Origin: Watersipora subatra
Taxonomy: Eukaryota; Bryozoa; Gymnolaemata; Cheilostomatida; Watersiporidae
Assembly (NCBI RefSeq): GCF_963576615.1
Contig: NC_088714.1
Span: 27,586,558-27,650,557, forward strand
DNA length: 64,000 nucleotides
Direction: 5' to 3'
In this document: piece after piece, positions 1-12,200 of the stretch
How the letters are laid out: the number at the start of each line of letters is the position of its first letter
How positions within the stretch are numbered: the first letter of the stretch is position 1
Notes under the pieces: model-generated
Told to the model about the DNA's origin: nothing
The model's input: only the letters and a program-made list of their open reading frames with translations
The model's database searches: none
Translations under genes and position numbers: made by a program

Positions 1-41
1 AGCAGAGGATAAAACGCATCTTTGTTTTGGAGCAGAAAAAA

Positions 42-985
42 GTACACTTATTTGGTCGTAAATGGCTGCAACACTTCCAATTGAACTGTATGACCTTCAA
101 ACAGTCAACCCGTCACACCAGCACCAATCAAGATATGCTGGCCTCATAGGTGGCAAAGTATCCTGATATCTTTGAGAAATTCTTGGGTGCTATGAAGGGG
201 CCTGAAGCAAAACTGCACGTTCAAGAGAGTGCAATACCCAATCATCCAAAGTATCGGATAGTCTCTTTTGCCATAAGAGAAAATGTTGGAAAAAAGATAA
301 ACAATTTTCTGAGAGACGGTGTCAACTCACCCGTGGAACAAAGTGAATGGGTGACTCCAGTAGTACCTGTCATAAAACCCACGGGTGCCATCCGTCTTTG
401 TGATGATTTCAAGGTGGTAATAAATTTTCAGCTGATAATATATTCATACTCTATGCCATCTACTGAAGACATGCAGGAGGAGATGGAAAAAGAAACTCTC
501 TTTTCAAAACTAAATATCTCACGTGCATTTTCTCTAATAAAGATAGTTGAGGAATCAAATCAGTCTGTGCCTATCACTACTCATAAAAAGCTATTCCAAT
601 AAAATTGCCTCCATACGGGCTGCCACCGTTCTTGTCATTCATCAAAAGGCCATGGATAGGGTACCACAGAACATGCCTGTTGTATTGTGCTATCAAGATG
701 TCACAGACATTTACTTTATTTATCACAGACATGACTCAAGATGACCACCTTTAAACATTGCATGTGATGCTAAGCGCTCTATAAGAGCATGGTCTCTACC
801 TGAACAAAGACAAATGCAAGCTAAAAGCTATTGATTGTTTATTTGGGACATTGTATAAATAAAAATGACCTGTACCCAACTACTGATAAGATATCAGCAG
901 TGCGAGAAGCACCACGCTCATCAAATATCAGAGAGCTATGCTGTTTCATTGATCTTATCAACAATTAGCAGAAGTTTCTTCTTGA
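42..985 (+). pseudogene. Ty3/Gypsy pol fragment (reverse transcriptase), decayed
   Basis: Remnant of a Ty3/Gypsy LTR-retrotransposon polyprotein. From base 42 the frame reads a protease-RT linker (FGRKWLQHFQLN), then a TAG at 147-149, then the RT start: palm-like VVPVIKPTGAIRLCDDFKVV near 360-420 and LFSKLNISRAF near 500-530. After a stop at 600-602 the homology continues in other frames: KLPPYGLPPF (about 602), AMDRVPQ...YQDVTDIYF (about 650) where Y-x-D-D should be, EHGLYLNKDKCKL (about 787-825), and a TTDKISAVREAP-like segment (about 875-915). It has several stops and frameshifts, lost its catalytic motif and is cut by the window start. No LTR is visible. The order of motifs makes the family assignment secure; this is a dead copy. 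Confidence 0.85.
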
Positions 986-999
986 CCTGGTATACATAT

Positions 1000-1148
1000 A
1001 CATACATATGGTATATACACATACCGTATATATACTTGTATATACAGTCTATATATATGGTATATATATTTGATATATATACCATATATACATATGGTAT
1101 ATATATGCGGTATAATATATATACCGTATATATACACCATATATAGAT
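1000..1148. repeat. AT-rich cryptic simple repeat with short palindromes
   Basis: Mixed TATAC/GTATA simple sequence with many self-complementary blocks such as ATATACCATATATAC. It directly abuts the Gypsy remnant. ORFs across it are rich in Tyr/Ile and are artefacts of the repeat. Confidence 0.8.
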
Positions 1149-1149
1149 G

Positions 1150-2700
1150 AAAAAGCATGTAATACATTTAATAAGACAAACAGAAAAGCTTACAAATCTC
1201 TGCATTGCCAGTATTTCTATCTAACCGGTATATAAAACTCTCAGTGTTTGTTGGTCGTCATTCGTAACTCCAGTTATAGCGATAAAATTCAGTAATGAAA
1301 ACCCACTGAACATGTGAATTGTTCGCATAGATATATGTATATATACATTTTTTTACATGTATATATACTTCTAACTACTCTATGTTCTTTTAAAACCTTA
1401 TTACCTTTTTATCATATGTTTTATAATCTTTTAAAATTCAACAAATTAAGTTCACTCCACATTGATAATTTGGACTTACAATAAAGTTCCAAGTTCTGTA
1501 AAAAGTGTGCAAAATTGGCTTCAGCTCAGAGGATGATGGTAGTGCGGATTGTTTGTCAAACTTTTGGTTTTACGAGGAACTCTAAGTTTGCGTTAAACAA
1601 ATTTCTATAACAAAATTTTTTAGATTGATGAGTGAGTGACTTTTTTGCTTTGGATACTCATTCTGAGTAGAGATGATAGGAATCAGTGATGAAATATTCA
1701 GATTAACATACTGTGTATTTATTTGTACAACTATCGGCTTTTGCAGCATAACAGGAAGAGAGCGTTAAGTCAGCAGCTAATTAATCTAATAATCTGATTG
1801 GCTAATGTAGATAAACATACATGTATAAGTGTAATGATATGGATAATATATGGAGTTGTCTATACGGAGAAAGTAACTCCGAATTAGTCAGCTGTAGATT
1901 GTCTCTCAATATAGATTTCTAAAGAATTTGTTCTCTAATTGTTTCTCATGCTTCAACAGTTTTGTATCGGTATGAAAAGTTGGTCATTTGCTAGGTTAAC
2001 AGGCATTGATGAACCTTACAGTAACACTCTAGCAAAGCTTTGGCAACGCAGTATTAACAAATCAAAGATACTTTCACAACATACTGGTAGAGAACATTGT
2101 GGAAGACCACCTCGTATACGTATACACTCTGACCGCTAAGGGGCAGGCGATTCCCTATTGCATGTGAGTAGGTTGTAACATCTTTATTAAAATGCTCAAC
2201 CCAAACCATTAGTAGGTGTTGAGGAATGTGATTGTATATTGCAGATACATGGCTGCTACTGAGATGGAGTTAACATCCATGCTCTCTGACAGGCACAATG
2301 ACAGATATGGCAAAAAAAGAGAAGGGCTAGGAGAGATCACTAAAATACCTCTGAGCTGTTGTCATGGTCGAAAATAATTTGGCTCAATACCCAAGGCATT
2401 TCGACCAATATATTTTAGATTTTGTTATGTAAATTTATAGTTTTCATTGTAGCTGTTCGTATATTCACGCTTTGTATCTTTTTATTTGATGCTAACTCTA
2501 TGCATATTGATGACTTAGCCTAAATATAATCCATCAGCACCTCCAGAACATAGACAAGCTAGATGAATATCTGTGCTATTCTATGTATGTAGATGATTCC
2601 TAGCCTTGTTTTAACATTTGATACATGGAACAATTAATAAAATGAGCAAAACTGTGTGATTTTTACAGCCTAATTTTTATTAATATATAAATATATAATA
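1150..2700. other. intergenic, no gene seen
   Basis: AT-rich sequence without a convincing coding signal, splice-compatible exon or repeat boundary. A 66-codon ORF near 1940-2139 shows no family features. Confidence 0.5.
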
Positions 2701-2707
2701 CATATGT

Positions 2708-2710
<3 letters not shown>

Positions 2711-2764
<54 letters not shown>
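2711..2764. repeat. (TA)n microsatellite
   Basis: Uninterrupted TA dinucleotide run of about 27 units. Confidence 0.95.
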
Positions 2765-2767
<3 letters not shown>

Positions 2768-3202
2768 TAGCCTAAGAAGCTGCTAATATGTTTCAACAGG
2801 CCGACACTAGAACTGTCAACTGGTTTGAATACATGATTACATAAAATATTTTTTACAAAGCCTCTTTGCCGTGCCAAGAAACTGAGTTATATATATATAG
2901 TTATGCATACATGTATATTGTGATATTTATGAATCATTTGTGTTATTATAAAACATGTGACCAAATAAAAATGAATTAAACGAGTAAAATATAAAAAATA
3001 GAAAATGATCAAGCGAGTAGAATATATGTGCACAGAAAAGTCTAAAACTGAACAATTCAGAAAATACGGTATGAACTCGGCCATGTTTTGTGTTATGAAA
3101 TTTGACCTACATTGAGAAGAACGCAATTTAGGAATCAGGACAGTACATCCATATGGAGACGGCGCATGTGTACACAGACAGCGCCAGCATATCTATACGG
3201 TA
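2765..3202. other. probable 3' flank/UTR of the minus-strand adaptor-like gene
   Basis: Sequence downstream (minus strand) of the inferred stop codon at 3203-3205. A minus-strand AATAAA equivalent (TTTATT on plus) lies near 2673, about 530 bases beyond the stop, so the 3' UTR may run to there; this is inference only. Confidence 0.3.
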
Positions 3203-3261
3203 TCATGCTTTAATATCAGCGCAGGCCAGTGCTTCCGTCTGCAGTGATGGATGACCCTCCT
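3203..3261 (-). CDS. adaptor-like gene, last coding exon
   Basis: Acceptor CTACTTTACAG (AG at 3263-3262) followed by 59 bases ending in TGA at 3205-3203. The two leading bases AG complete a Glu codon with the phase-1 end of the preceding exon. The encoded C-terminus is EGHPSLQTEALACADIKA. Because it is short, this is the least certain exon. Confidence 0.42.
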
Positions 3262-6200
3262 CTGTAAAGTAGATGTATTACGTATAATTTCATTACAGAT
3301 CAATATTGTTTGTAATTAATACAAAAGCATTTAGTAAGGAATGAGGTCATACTCTAGAGAAAAAGTATTCAGCTAAAATGGTGACATTTTGAGAACTAAG
3401 CTAAATAATTAAAGACTCTTGTAACCAATCAAATAGCTAGAATACACAGCAATGAAAAGGAGAGCTTCTCAAAATCATACAGATAAATTGTCACTGAAAC
3501 AAACTTATCAAAAATTTGTCACAAACTCAATATTTAGAGTATATCTTCCCTATCTAGGAGTGGTATGTAACTTTTGGTAAATTTAATAATTAACCAGAAA
3601 GAGGTGAGGTTGAGGTTTTTTATTAGGTAGTGTGAAAAGGCAAAATAAAATTATTAGATTTAAATCATAAAGGTGTGAGCCAAGAAGGAGTAATCTGTCA
3701 GCCAAATAAAAATGCAAAATGATAATAAAAGAACATAGTGCACTTTTAAGGTAAAATTTGCACAAGCTCTTCTAAATTTATTTTCACTGAACTTCTGGTG
3801 AAATCATTTATCACCATTCATTTTAATAAGTCATAACAAACATACTTTAAAATTCGACTCGATTTAAATAGGAATAAGACAAGTGAATCGTGAATCAAGA
3901 ATCGTGAATCGTTCTGTTGAGTTACCTCCAGGTAAGACTTTCTGTTACTACCATGCTGTTACGTTCAGATGAGGCGTAATGTTAACACCATGCTGTTACA
4001 TTCAGATGAAACGCTATGTTAAAACCATGCTGTTATGTTCAGATGAGACGTAATGTTAACACCATGCTGTTACATTCAGATGAAACGTTATGTTAATACC
4101 ATGTTGTTTCGTTCAGATGAGACATTATGTTAAAACCATGCTGTTACGTTCAGATGAGACGTTATGTTAATACCATGCTGTTACGCTCAGATGAAACATT
4201 ATGTTAATACCATGCTGTTACGTTCAGATTAGATGTTATGTTAATACCATGCTGTTACGTTCAGATGAGACGTTATGTTAATACCATGCTGTTACATTCA
4301 GATGAGACGTTATGTTAATACCATGCTGTTACGTTCAGATGAGATGTTATGTTAATACCATGTTGTTACGTTCAGATGAGACGTTATGTTAATACCATGC
4401 CGTTACGTTCAGATGAGATGTTATGTTAATAACATGCTGTTATGTTCAGATGAGATGTTATGTTAATACCATGCTGTTACGTTCAGATGAGACGTTATGT
4501 TAATACCATGCTGTTACGCTCAGATGAGACCTTATGTTAATACCATGCTGTTACGTTCAGATGAGACGTTATGTTAATACCATGCTGTTACGTTCAGATG
4601 AGACCTTATGTTAATACCATGCTGTTACGCTCAGATGAGATGTTATGTTAATAACATGCTGTTATGTTCAGATGAAACATTCTGGCGTACATAATTGGCA
4701 TATTTGGTAACGAGACTCGAAAAACACCTACAATCTTGACCAGCCACTTGATGGCGTGTGAAATAAAACATGTTTTGTTCTTTAGAGCAGTTAAGCAATC
4801 AATTAAAAGTCTTCAAACGTTACCTATAGAATGACTGCTCAAAAACTAATGGCTCAATTCCTCAGTTATTCTAGCAATTCAAGTTAAATCATTGTCAAGG
4901 CAGACAAAGGACTACATTCTCTTGCATGATATTTATTCATTTGTAGTAATGAAACTCTTTCATAGAGTTTATATTCTTTAAAAAAAAGAAAATGCTTCAT
5001 AGATGCATGGGGTTGTTTGTTATTGAAGGTAATTATTTGCGCTAGTTCCACTAATCATTATCGGAGCCTGTGCACAAATCTACCGCTGAAAGGTTCTGTC
5101 TATACTGCTAACAAAAACATGCAGACATGTTTGTGAACGATAACGTGACATTTTTTATACATCTTCAAATCAATGATCAGTGCAGAAGTTGTATTATGAG
5201 CCATGTACAGATATACATGTACAGATATACATGTACATTTTAGCGAGTTACAAGAAAAGTGGCGCTTGAAATTACCGTATCTAAAATTGGATGAGTCTAC
5301 ATTAAAGACTGTTCAACAACTTGGTGTTAACAGGTTGTTTCACGTGAACACGGCATGGCAAGACCTTAAATAAACCACAAAATGAATGTCTTTTACCTTA
5401 ATAAACATGCTATAAAATTTTAAATCAGAGAAACCACTATAGTTCGATTCAAACCGATGTCGAAGCAACATGTTAGCTGCTTCCAAACCTAATGCCATCA
5501 TTCAGATGTTAAAAGTGAACATGTTAAATCATTAAATACATTCTCACATGCTGGTAATTCTATCAAAAATTCAACTCTTTATAGACCATGACATAGAACA
5601 AAAGGTTAAGGTAGTAAAATTGCCTTTCATATATTCATTAAGCAACTTTCACATGAAATAAGTGAATTAACAGGATTTGTCTCACCTTGTGCAGAGCTCA
5701 CTTGTACTGATGTAGAAGGCTGCAGCTGACCAGCTGCAAGACGCTGATTAAAAGAAACTAGAGGCAATGATTGGTCAGCAACAGGCTCATAGACTAGACT
5801 ATCGAAGCGAGGTGTCTGAGATCCAAGATCCACAATCAACCTAGTTTTAAGTTGAGCTCCCTGGATAAGCTGACTGGACACGAGTGGATTGGCATGAGAG
5901 GAAGTTGCAGATGAGGGGGAACCAGCTGGAAAAGCCGTGAATAAAGAGACGTGAGACCCTGAATCATGTACAGCCGAATCGTTTTCATGAAGTTGAGTAA
6001 TTAATGGCCTTGACATTGCTGATGGAGGGTCTGGTTGCCAGATTGGGTTTTGCAAGGATGTGTAACCTGCTCCGGCAACTGGCAATGCTGGGTCAGCAAC
6101 AGGCTCATAGACTGGACTATCGGAGCGAGGTGTCTGAGATTTAAGATCCACAATCAAGCCAGTTCTAGGTTGAGCTCTCTGGATACGCCGGTCGGACACG

Positions 6201-9200
6201 GGTGGAGCGGGTAGTGGACCCATCCTCCGCAATGGCTGTGTCGAGTCAGCAAGCTCATACTCATAATCACCAGCACCAACTGGTCCCGAAGGAGGAGATG
6301 GAAGGGAAGGAAGACTGTTGAAGGTGGAGGCAAACTCAGATGCAGTATTACCAACAGGGATTGTGGGAGGTATGGCTACCGCTTGCTGCTGAGAAGAGAC
6401 TGATGGAGCGCATGGTGTTGGATGAGCTGATACACCCGTTGTGCTTGGTGATGACACAGAATCCGCTGTAGACTGTTGAGATTGCTGTAACTTCATCTCT
6501 ACTCCTTCATCTGTAACTAAATATTGAACTAACACTGTATCTACTATTGTAATATTGTATACTAGTATTATATAATAATATAATACTAGATCCCATGCAT
6601 TCACTTGGAACACTCACATATGATTCTTCAACGACAATAATAATAACTATAATACACAAACACCAGAATTCTTACTTGGAATTTCAAGAGTGCTGAACCA
6701 ACCAGAGTAAACTTGTTTTCACTTATTTCTGATAGGTTGGCAAAAGGTACAATCACCCAACACTCACTACTAATTTATATTCGACTAGTACGTTAGCAGT
6801 GTCGTGTGCCGTGAATAATCGTCGTGAATAATATGTGAATATTCTTTGATGTGGAATGGCGGCTGAGTTGGGAAGCAAGAGCATGCTTGACTTTGGATCT
6901 AAGTATCCTACTTCGAATCCTGTGTGTTAGAATTGTTTGTTTTAATGCTTTTAGCAAAGCTGCGGACAGATAGACACAACTCTTATTATAAAAAAGAACT
7001 TACCGTTTACAAGGATTTCTCAGGCTTACCTTTCATATCAACATAATTTGGATTAAGCTGATGCTCTGATCTCTCTTGGTTCCTGTGGCAGTCATCGCAG
7101 GTAGTACAGCTATTGCAGAGATTAAGGTAACCAATCTCTGAAAAGTAAGTTTTGTAACAATGATTGCAAGGCAAAACATCATTGATAACAACTCAGAAAA
7201 TTCCTTGTGGCCCTGAATAAATATGTAGCTAAACATATTGTGGTTTTCTGAAAGATTCGCTCTCTAATTTATATTGTATTCTTTTATAATCTTTCCATAT
7301 TCTTTATTTTTTCAAATCTACTTCAATGTTGATACAAGCCGCAAAAAAATTTCTTCCAATTTGCTTTTGTTGAAAAAAAATCCACTTTTTAATTATTGAG
7401 TTGTTTATTATTGGAGCAAACAAAAATACTTTGAGACTTTATTAACGTCACAACTTGTCTGTTTATTTGATAGATAATGTTAGTTGGCACTAATTGTATT
7501 GTAATTGGTCATGAGCATGCATAAGCTAAAAACTTGAAGCTAAAAAACAAAAAATATTTCCTTTTAAATTGTGCGCATTATCAAAGCTATCAATTTAAAA
7601 TGTGTAGATCCAAACATTGATGCGCAGTACCCACAAAATTAAGGAAACATAGTAGCTCCCGGCGGCGGTCCACCTAACACCAAGCAAAGCAGAAACAGAG
7701 CTATTTATTTCATCATAGACTTAGGATTAATTGACAAGTCAGTTAGGGCACAGTGATGGTAGATGAGTGCTATGGGATGGTGCATCAGATGAAGACCCAA
7801 ATCTTTGTATAAAAACATTTTAATGTTTTAGGTCATGATAGCTAAACAAGTGCCTTATAATAAATGTATTCAGTTTATTCTAAAACATTTTACTAGATTT
7901 GTACCTGGGCCAGTATCTGAGCGATACTGGGAATAAACTAAAACGCATGGGCCTTCTAGTCTTATAAAACTCTAATTCGATGGCTTTCAACTTACATGGC
8001 CATTCCTGAAATAAATATTTCTAATTATCATGAGCCCAAAATAGTTTCTTTTGTTAAAATACACATAAAATATTAACAGAATTTTCAAAGTTGTTTTACA
8101 TGATCATAATATCTTGATATATCGCGAATCTCCGATTTGCAATATCGAAATTGTCAGGTGGTTTTTGAAAATTGTGAAGCTCGACCTGTCGCTACCTGTC
8201 ACTATCTATCATTGAGGTACAATTACTCTAAAATAAGCACAAAGTTGCAGCAGACTTAATTAAAACAGGCAATGCAGAATATTTGAGTGTTGGCAACTGA
8301 GCTGATGTCAACTGAGTGAGCTCATCAGTGAAAGTACCTTTAAGATGTGATTACACTGTTGAAGTCATTCAAATGAAATTAAGCTCAATATAAGGCTAAA
8401 AAATCAGATACAAGTTATGTCATTTTTGTCTTTGTAGACTAGCTTTGTCAAGAGATATGAGCGTTTGAATGAGACCATTTTTTGAAACGCTCAGAATCAA
8501 GCGGGTGCTTTATTTGTGACGTGTATAGTGAGTGTATATGAAAAAGTCCATGAGCGATAAATATACTATTTCTTCTTTAGCCAATCATCAGCACGAAATT
8601 TTCATATAGGTCATAATAAATGTTATCGCTAGTAAAACGCATTGTCTGTGATATCGAAGATTCTCGTCGTTAGGGAATTTACTTCATTACTATACCTCAC
8701 ATGCTGCATCGATACGTTTTATCGACTAACCACAGAATTGTAACAATGCTTCCAGTTCCATCGAAGGTGACTCAGACTTTTCTGAGCATCAGGTGGTTAA
8801 AAATTGGGGCAGAAAGCCGATAGTTGGACCTGACAAGCGTCAGCAGCGTTATGCTGCAGAGGAAGATAGGAGAATGGAGTTGAATCTATCTTTAACTTTG
8901 AGTTTCCTATGTATATACTAAATTAAAGGTAATAATTTTACTACTCATGAATACATTTACTAATTAATAAAATTATAACTTTTTGCTATCATGAATCATC
9001 GTTTCACAACTTTTTTATTGTTTTACCTAGCTATATTTGCTTCAAATTTTCTTTGGCGGTTTTAGCTAGTAAATTAGATTTACGATTAGAATTTATGTTC
9101 ACTTCTAGAAAGTGAGAAAAATGGATTGACCAATCTTTAACTCCCAGAAACAAGGCTTCGAATTGTTGGCTTGGCATACTTATGCTTTTGTTAAACATTT

Positions 9201-12200
9201 GATCATTTTGTAATTTTACACTCTCAATCTATCTAACTCTCAAATTAAAAGCTTTCAGTAGATACGCATTAGAATTACACATCTATGAATGACATATATT
9301 TATCACATTTGTTTTATTGATTACAGGATGTTTATGTGACGCTACCAGTAGAGCAGTTGTGTCAGTGTAGGAACTGCCATGCACGGAAAAGAGAGACATG
9401 AATGTGTGCTGCAAAAACCATCATATGTTTGGTTTGAGTTTACTGCAGTAGAGTAATTTGTCCTATTATATGAGCTGAAACTATGAGTAGCCACGACTTA
9501 GATGGATGTTTTCAATAAAACATTTTGCTGAGATGAAAATCTTTTGGTTTGTAAAAAGTCTATTATAAAATAATGTTGAAGATAATTCAAAACATGATTT
9601 GCAGAACATATTGGATACATCATAGCCCTGCTAGTGCTGAAATCTTGTCTGATAGATGGATTTATGAAGTGTAATCAGAGCTGTATTGACAGTTATTTTT
9701 GCATAGCTCGACTCCATTATAAAGTACCAAATATTAAGAGCTACTCAAAAAATGTTATGCTCCACACTAACAAGTGAAAACAGGTGAGTCCCCGCCACAA
9801 ACCGCCAACCAGGTGCAAGAATGGCTTTATTAACCTTTTGCCAAAATTTGTAGGTTAAGTGATTCCAAAGAAATTGACATTGTTCTGCGTTCAATATTTC
9901 GGTCAACTCCAAAAAAAACATTTGTTTTGTACTTGAATCAACTAGTCAAATGTGACCAGAAATTTTTTTTCTACAAATTGATACTAATAATGACTAGATA
10001 ACGTTGACTATACATGACTTTTTAAGGATGCAGTTGGTTTCGCCATCTATTCAAACATATTCTTTTTAAAGATGCGGCTAGCTGATTTTATTCAGTAACT
10101 AGTTTCCGGTGTGCGTGTAGCAACTGAGAACTTCGCTGGTACAAAGGCCGCGACGAAATAAGTTAACTCGACGACCTAATTACCATAGACTGGCAGAATC
10201 ATAGCCAGTACTCAAATGTTTGCACAGCTTTTAGAAGAAACTAATATAACAAATTTTTAATTATCCTTATTTGAGGCGTTTGAAACATTTATAATAATGT
10301 ATCTGCAGCTAAATTTAATATTTTATTCTAGTAGTCATGAGCAAATACAAAATAAAATATATGCCAATAAAGCCACGTAAGACTAGACTTTTATCGCTTT
10401 AGCTGATGTGAATACGAGAGATAGGCTGTTTCACTATATATACATCATTTTGGGTAAGTCTGGGCACATCCTTTTTTTCTAGCGTTTTTATTGCGAACAA
10501 TTTTTGTCGATTTTAATCTTCAAATATCTTCTCAGTGAGATCGCCTAAAACAACAAACAACATCTCAAATGATAGAAAAACATCGATACTTTCTGTTGAA
10601 ATCAACTAAAATTTGACGCAATCACATCTTTAAATCTTCTACCGTAAGTCCTCTTGCTCAAGCCGTGCGGCTTGTCGTTGGGCGCGGTTTCTGGTTCAAG
10701 GTCATAGACCACGGCTAAGGCCCTTCTTTTAAAACTTACGTGGGACTCAGGGCAGCCTCTCGATAAATGCGCTCTCTGCTCAGCTCCCGCGCTATAACCA
10801 TAGAATAGCATTCATGATACACTTTTATGTACGGGGTTTTGGTGACCTACTCACTTATTTTCATGGTCATGTTTATGGAATACTTCGGACTAAAGAAGAA
10901 TTTATCGCTCTAAGTCGAGGTAAATTCATGACACACGAGGGAGATACAAGTGGTTGGGAGCATGTTAATACCTGCTGACATCAAAGAAGAAACTATGGAC
11001 CAAACTGAGTGCAAAACTCACCACACCAAACAAATCACAGTTACTTCACATCGCTAGCAGCAGCAAGACTGAACTCATTAACTTGATACAACTATGTCCA
11101 CTAGTGCTGAACCTTCACGAAAAACCAAGAGGACGGGGGGGGGGTATAGCGGAACCCGTCTCTCGACACTCTTGCTCTCGAACTGGTCAAGGACGACAAA
11201 ACCTCAGTCATTAGCCGTGGTCTGTGGGCATATGCAGCTTGTTAGTAAGGGCGGCTAGATACCACAGACGACTTGTTGGAGGGTTATTTTTTTCCCTCGT
11301 GAGTCATCTGTTCGTGAACACAAGCCGCGCGGCTTGAGCATGAAGACTTATGGTATACACTTTTTCATAGAAGATTATAAGATGTCAATAGATATCCATT
11401 AAAATAGCAGTGAGCGGTGTCCCCAGGAGGTTCACTCTTTTCTATTTATCTCCAAGGGCTAGTCTGTGGTGTTATAAAATGCACCCTTTCTATTTAATTT
11501 GTATTAATATTAATGTGTAAGTCACACATTAACAAAAAAACTACCCCTTTTCTTTTCATCACCACAGACTAATTGACCCTTTTCTTGGCTCAATCACTGC
11601 TCCTACTTAAAACAGGTATTTTACCCTCTTAGCACTACTTAGATGCCCTTTTATTACTGCCTGAGGTGGAGAGCAATATAGCCAACGCCAGTAGCCAGGC
11701 CAGTAGCATCGTCATCGTCCGAGCTACTATAACTATCATTTTTCTCTGTATGTTCAAAGTCTTAAGAGTTTACATCACTTCCATCGCCTGAATTATCTTC
11801 ATACTGACCAGGTAAAAGATCATTAACAATCACAGGATCAAACAATTTTTTATTTTACTGTTTTTAACGCCGAGCCGGATGTTGACTGGTTTTTCTAACT
11901 TCCATTTTTTCAAATGAGTCGCGATTTCTTTAGCTTTTAGCCCAACCAAAGCCTCTCAGATAATTGTTTCATATTGTATTTCATCAACTAATATCTTGTT
12001 GATAATATGTAAAATTTACTAGCGTTTATATCCTTTGTTTATTGTTACTAGGGGACAGCTTTATAAAAGTCTACCAAAAGCGACAGAAAAGTCGTTTCCC
12101 CACGCAACCGATAAACAACATTTTAATCAGTTCCTCAGCTGAAGAGTTAACAATTCTCAATGCAGTATGGTTTCCAAGATTGACTTCAATAGCCCCTAAG

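Noticed and set aside
936..1205. Overlapping ORFs across the TATAC repeat
   Set aside because: Composition is entirely explained by simple repeat.
3949..4680. CRISPR-like array
   Set aside because: The repeats are contiguous with no unique spacers, in a eukaryotic context.
6511..6613. N-terminal 34 codons of the long minus-strand ORF 6613-5627
   Set aside because: Tyr/Ile-rich, AT-driven and directly upstream of a good acceptor; treated as intron. The ORF's end (5685-5627) likewise lies beyond a strong donor.
6676..6760. Minus-strand open stretch VIVPFANLSEISENKFTLVG ending at a good donor (CAA|GTAAGA)
   Set aside because: It ends in phase 0 and cannot join the phase-1 exon at 6510; its acceptor is poor and no Met is present. 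27 open codons are not improbable.
6846..6928. Functional tRNA gene
   Set aside because: T-stem does not pair and the anticodon stem is faulty; kept only as a SINE candidate.
7980..8015. 10-base micro-exon on the minus strand between ATTTCAG and GTAAGTTG
   Set aside because: Good sites on both sides, but 10 bases would break the phase-1 series of the gene model; no supporting evidence.
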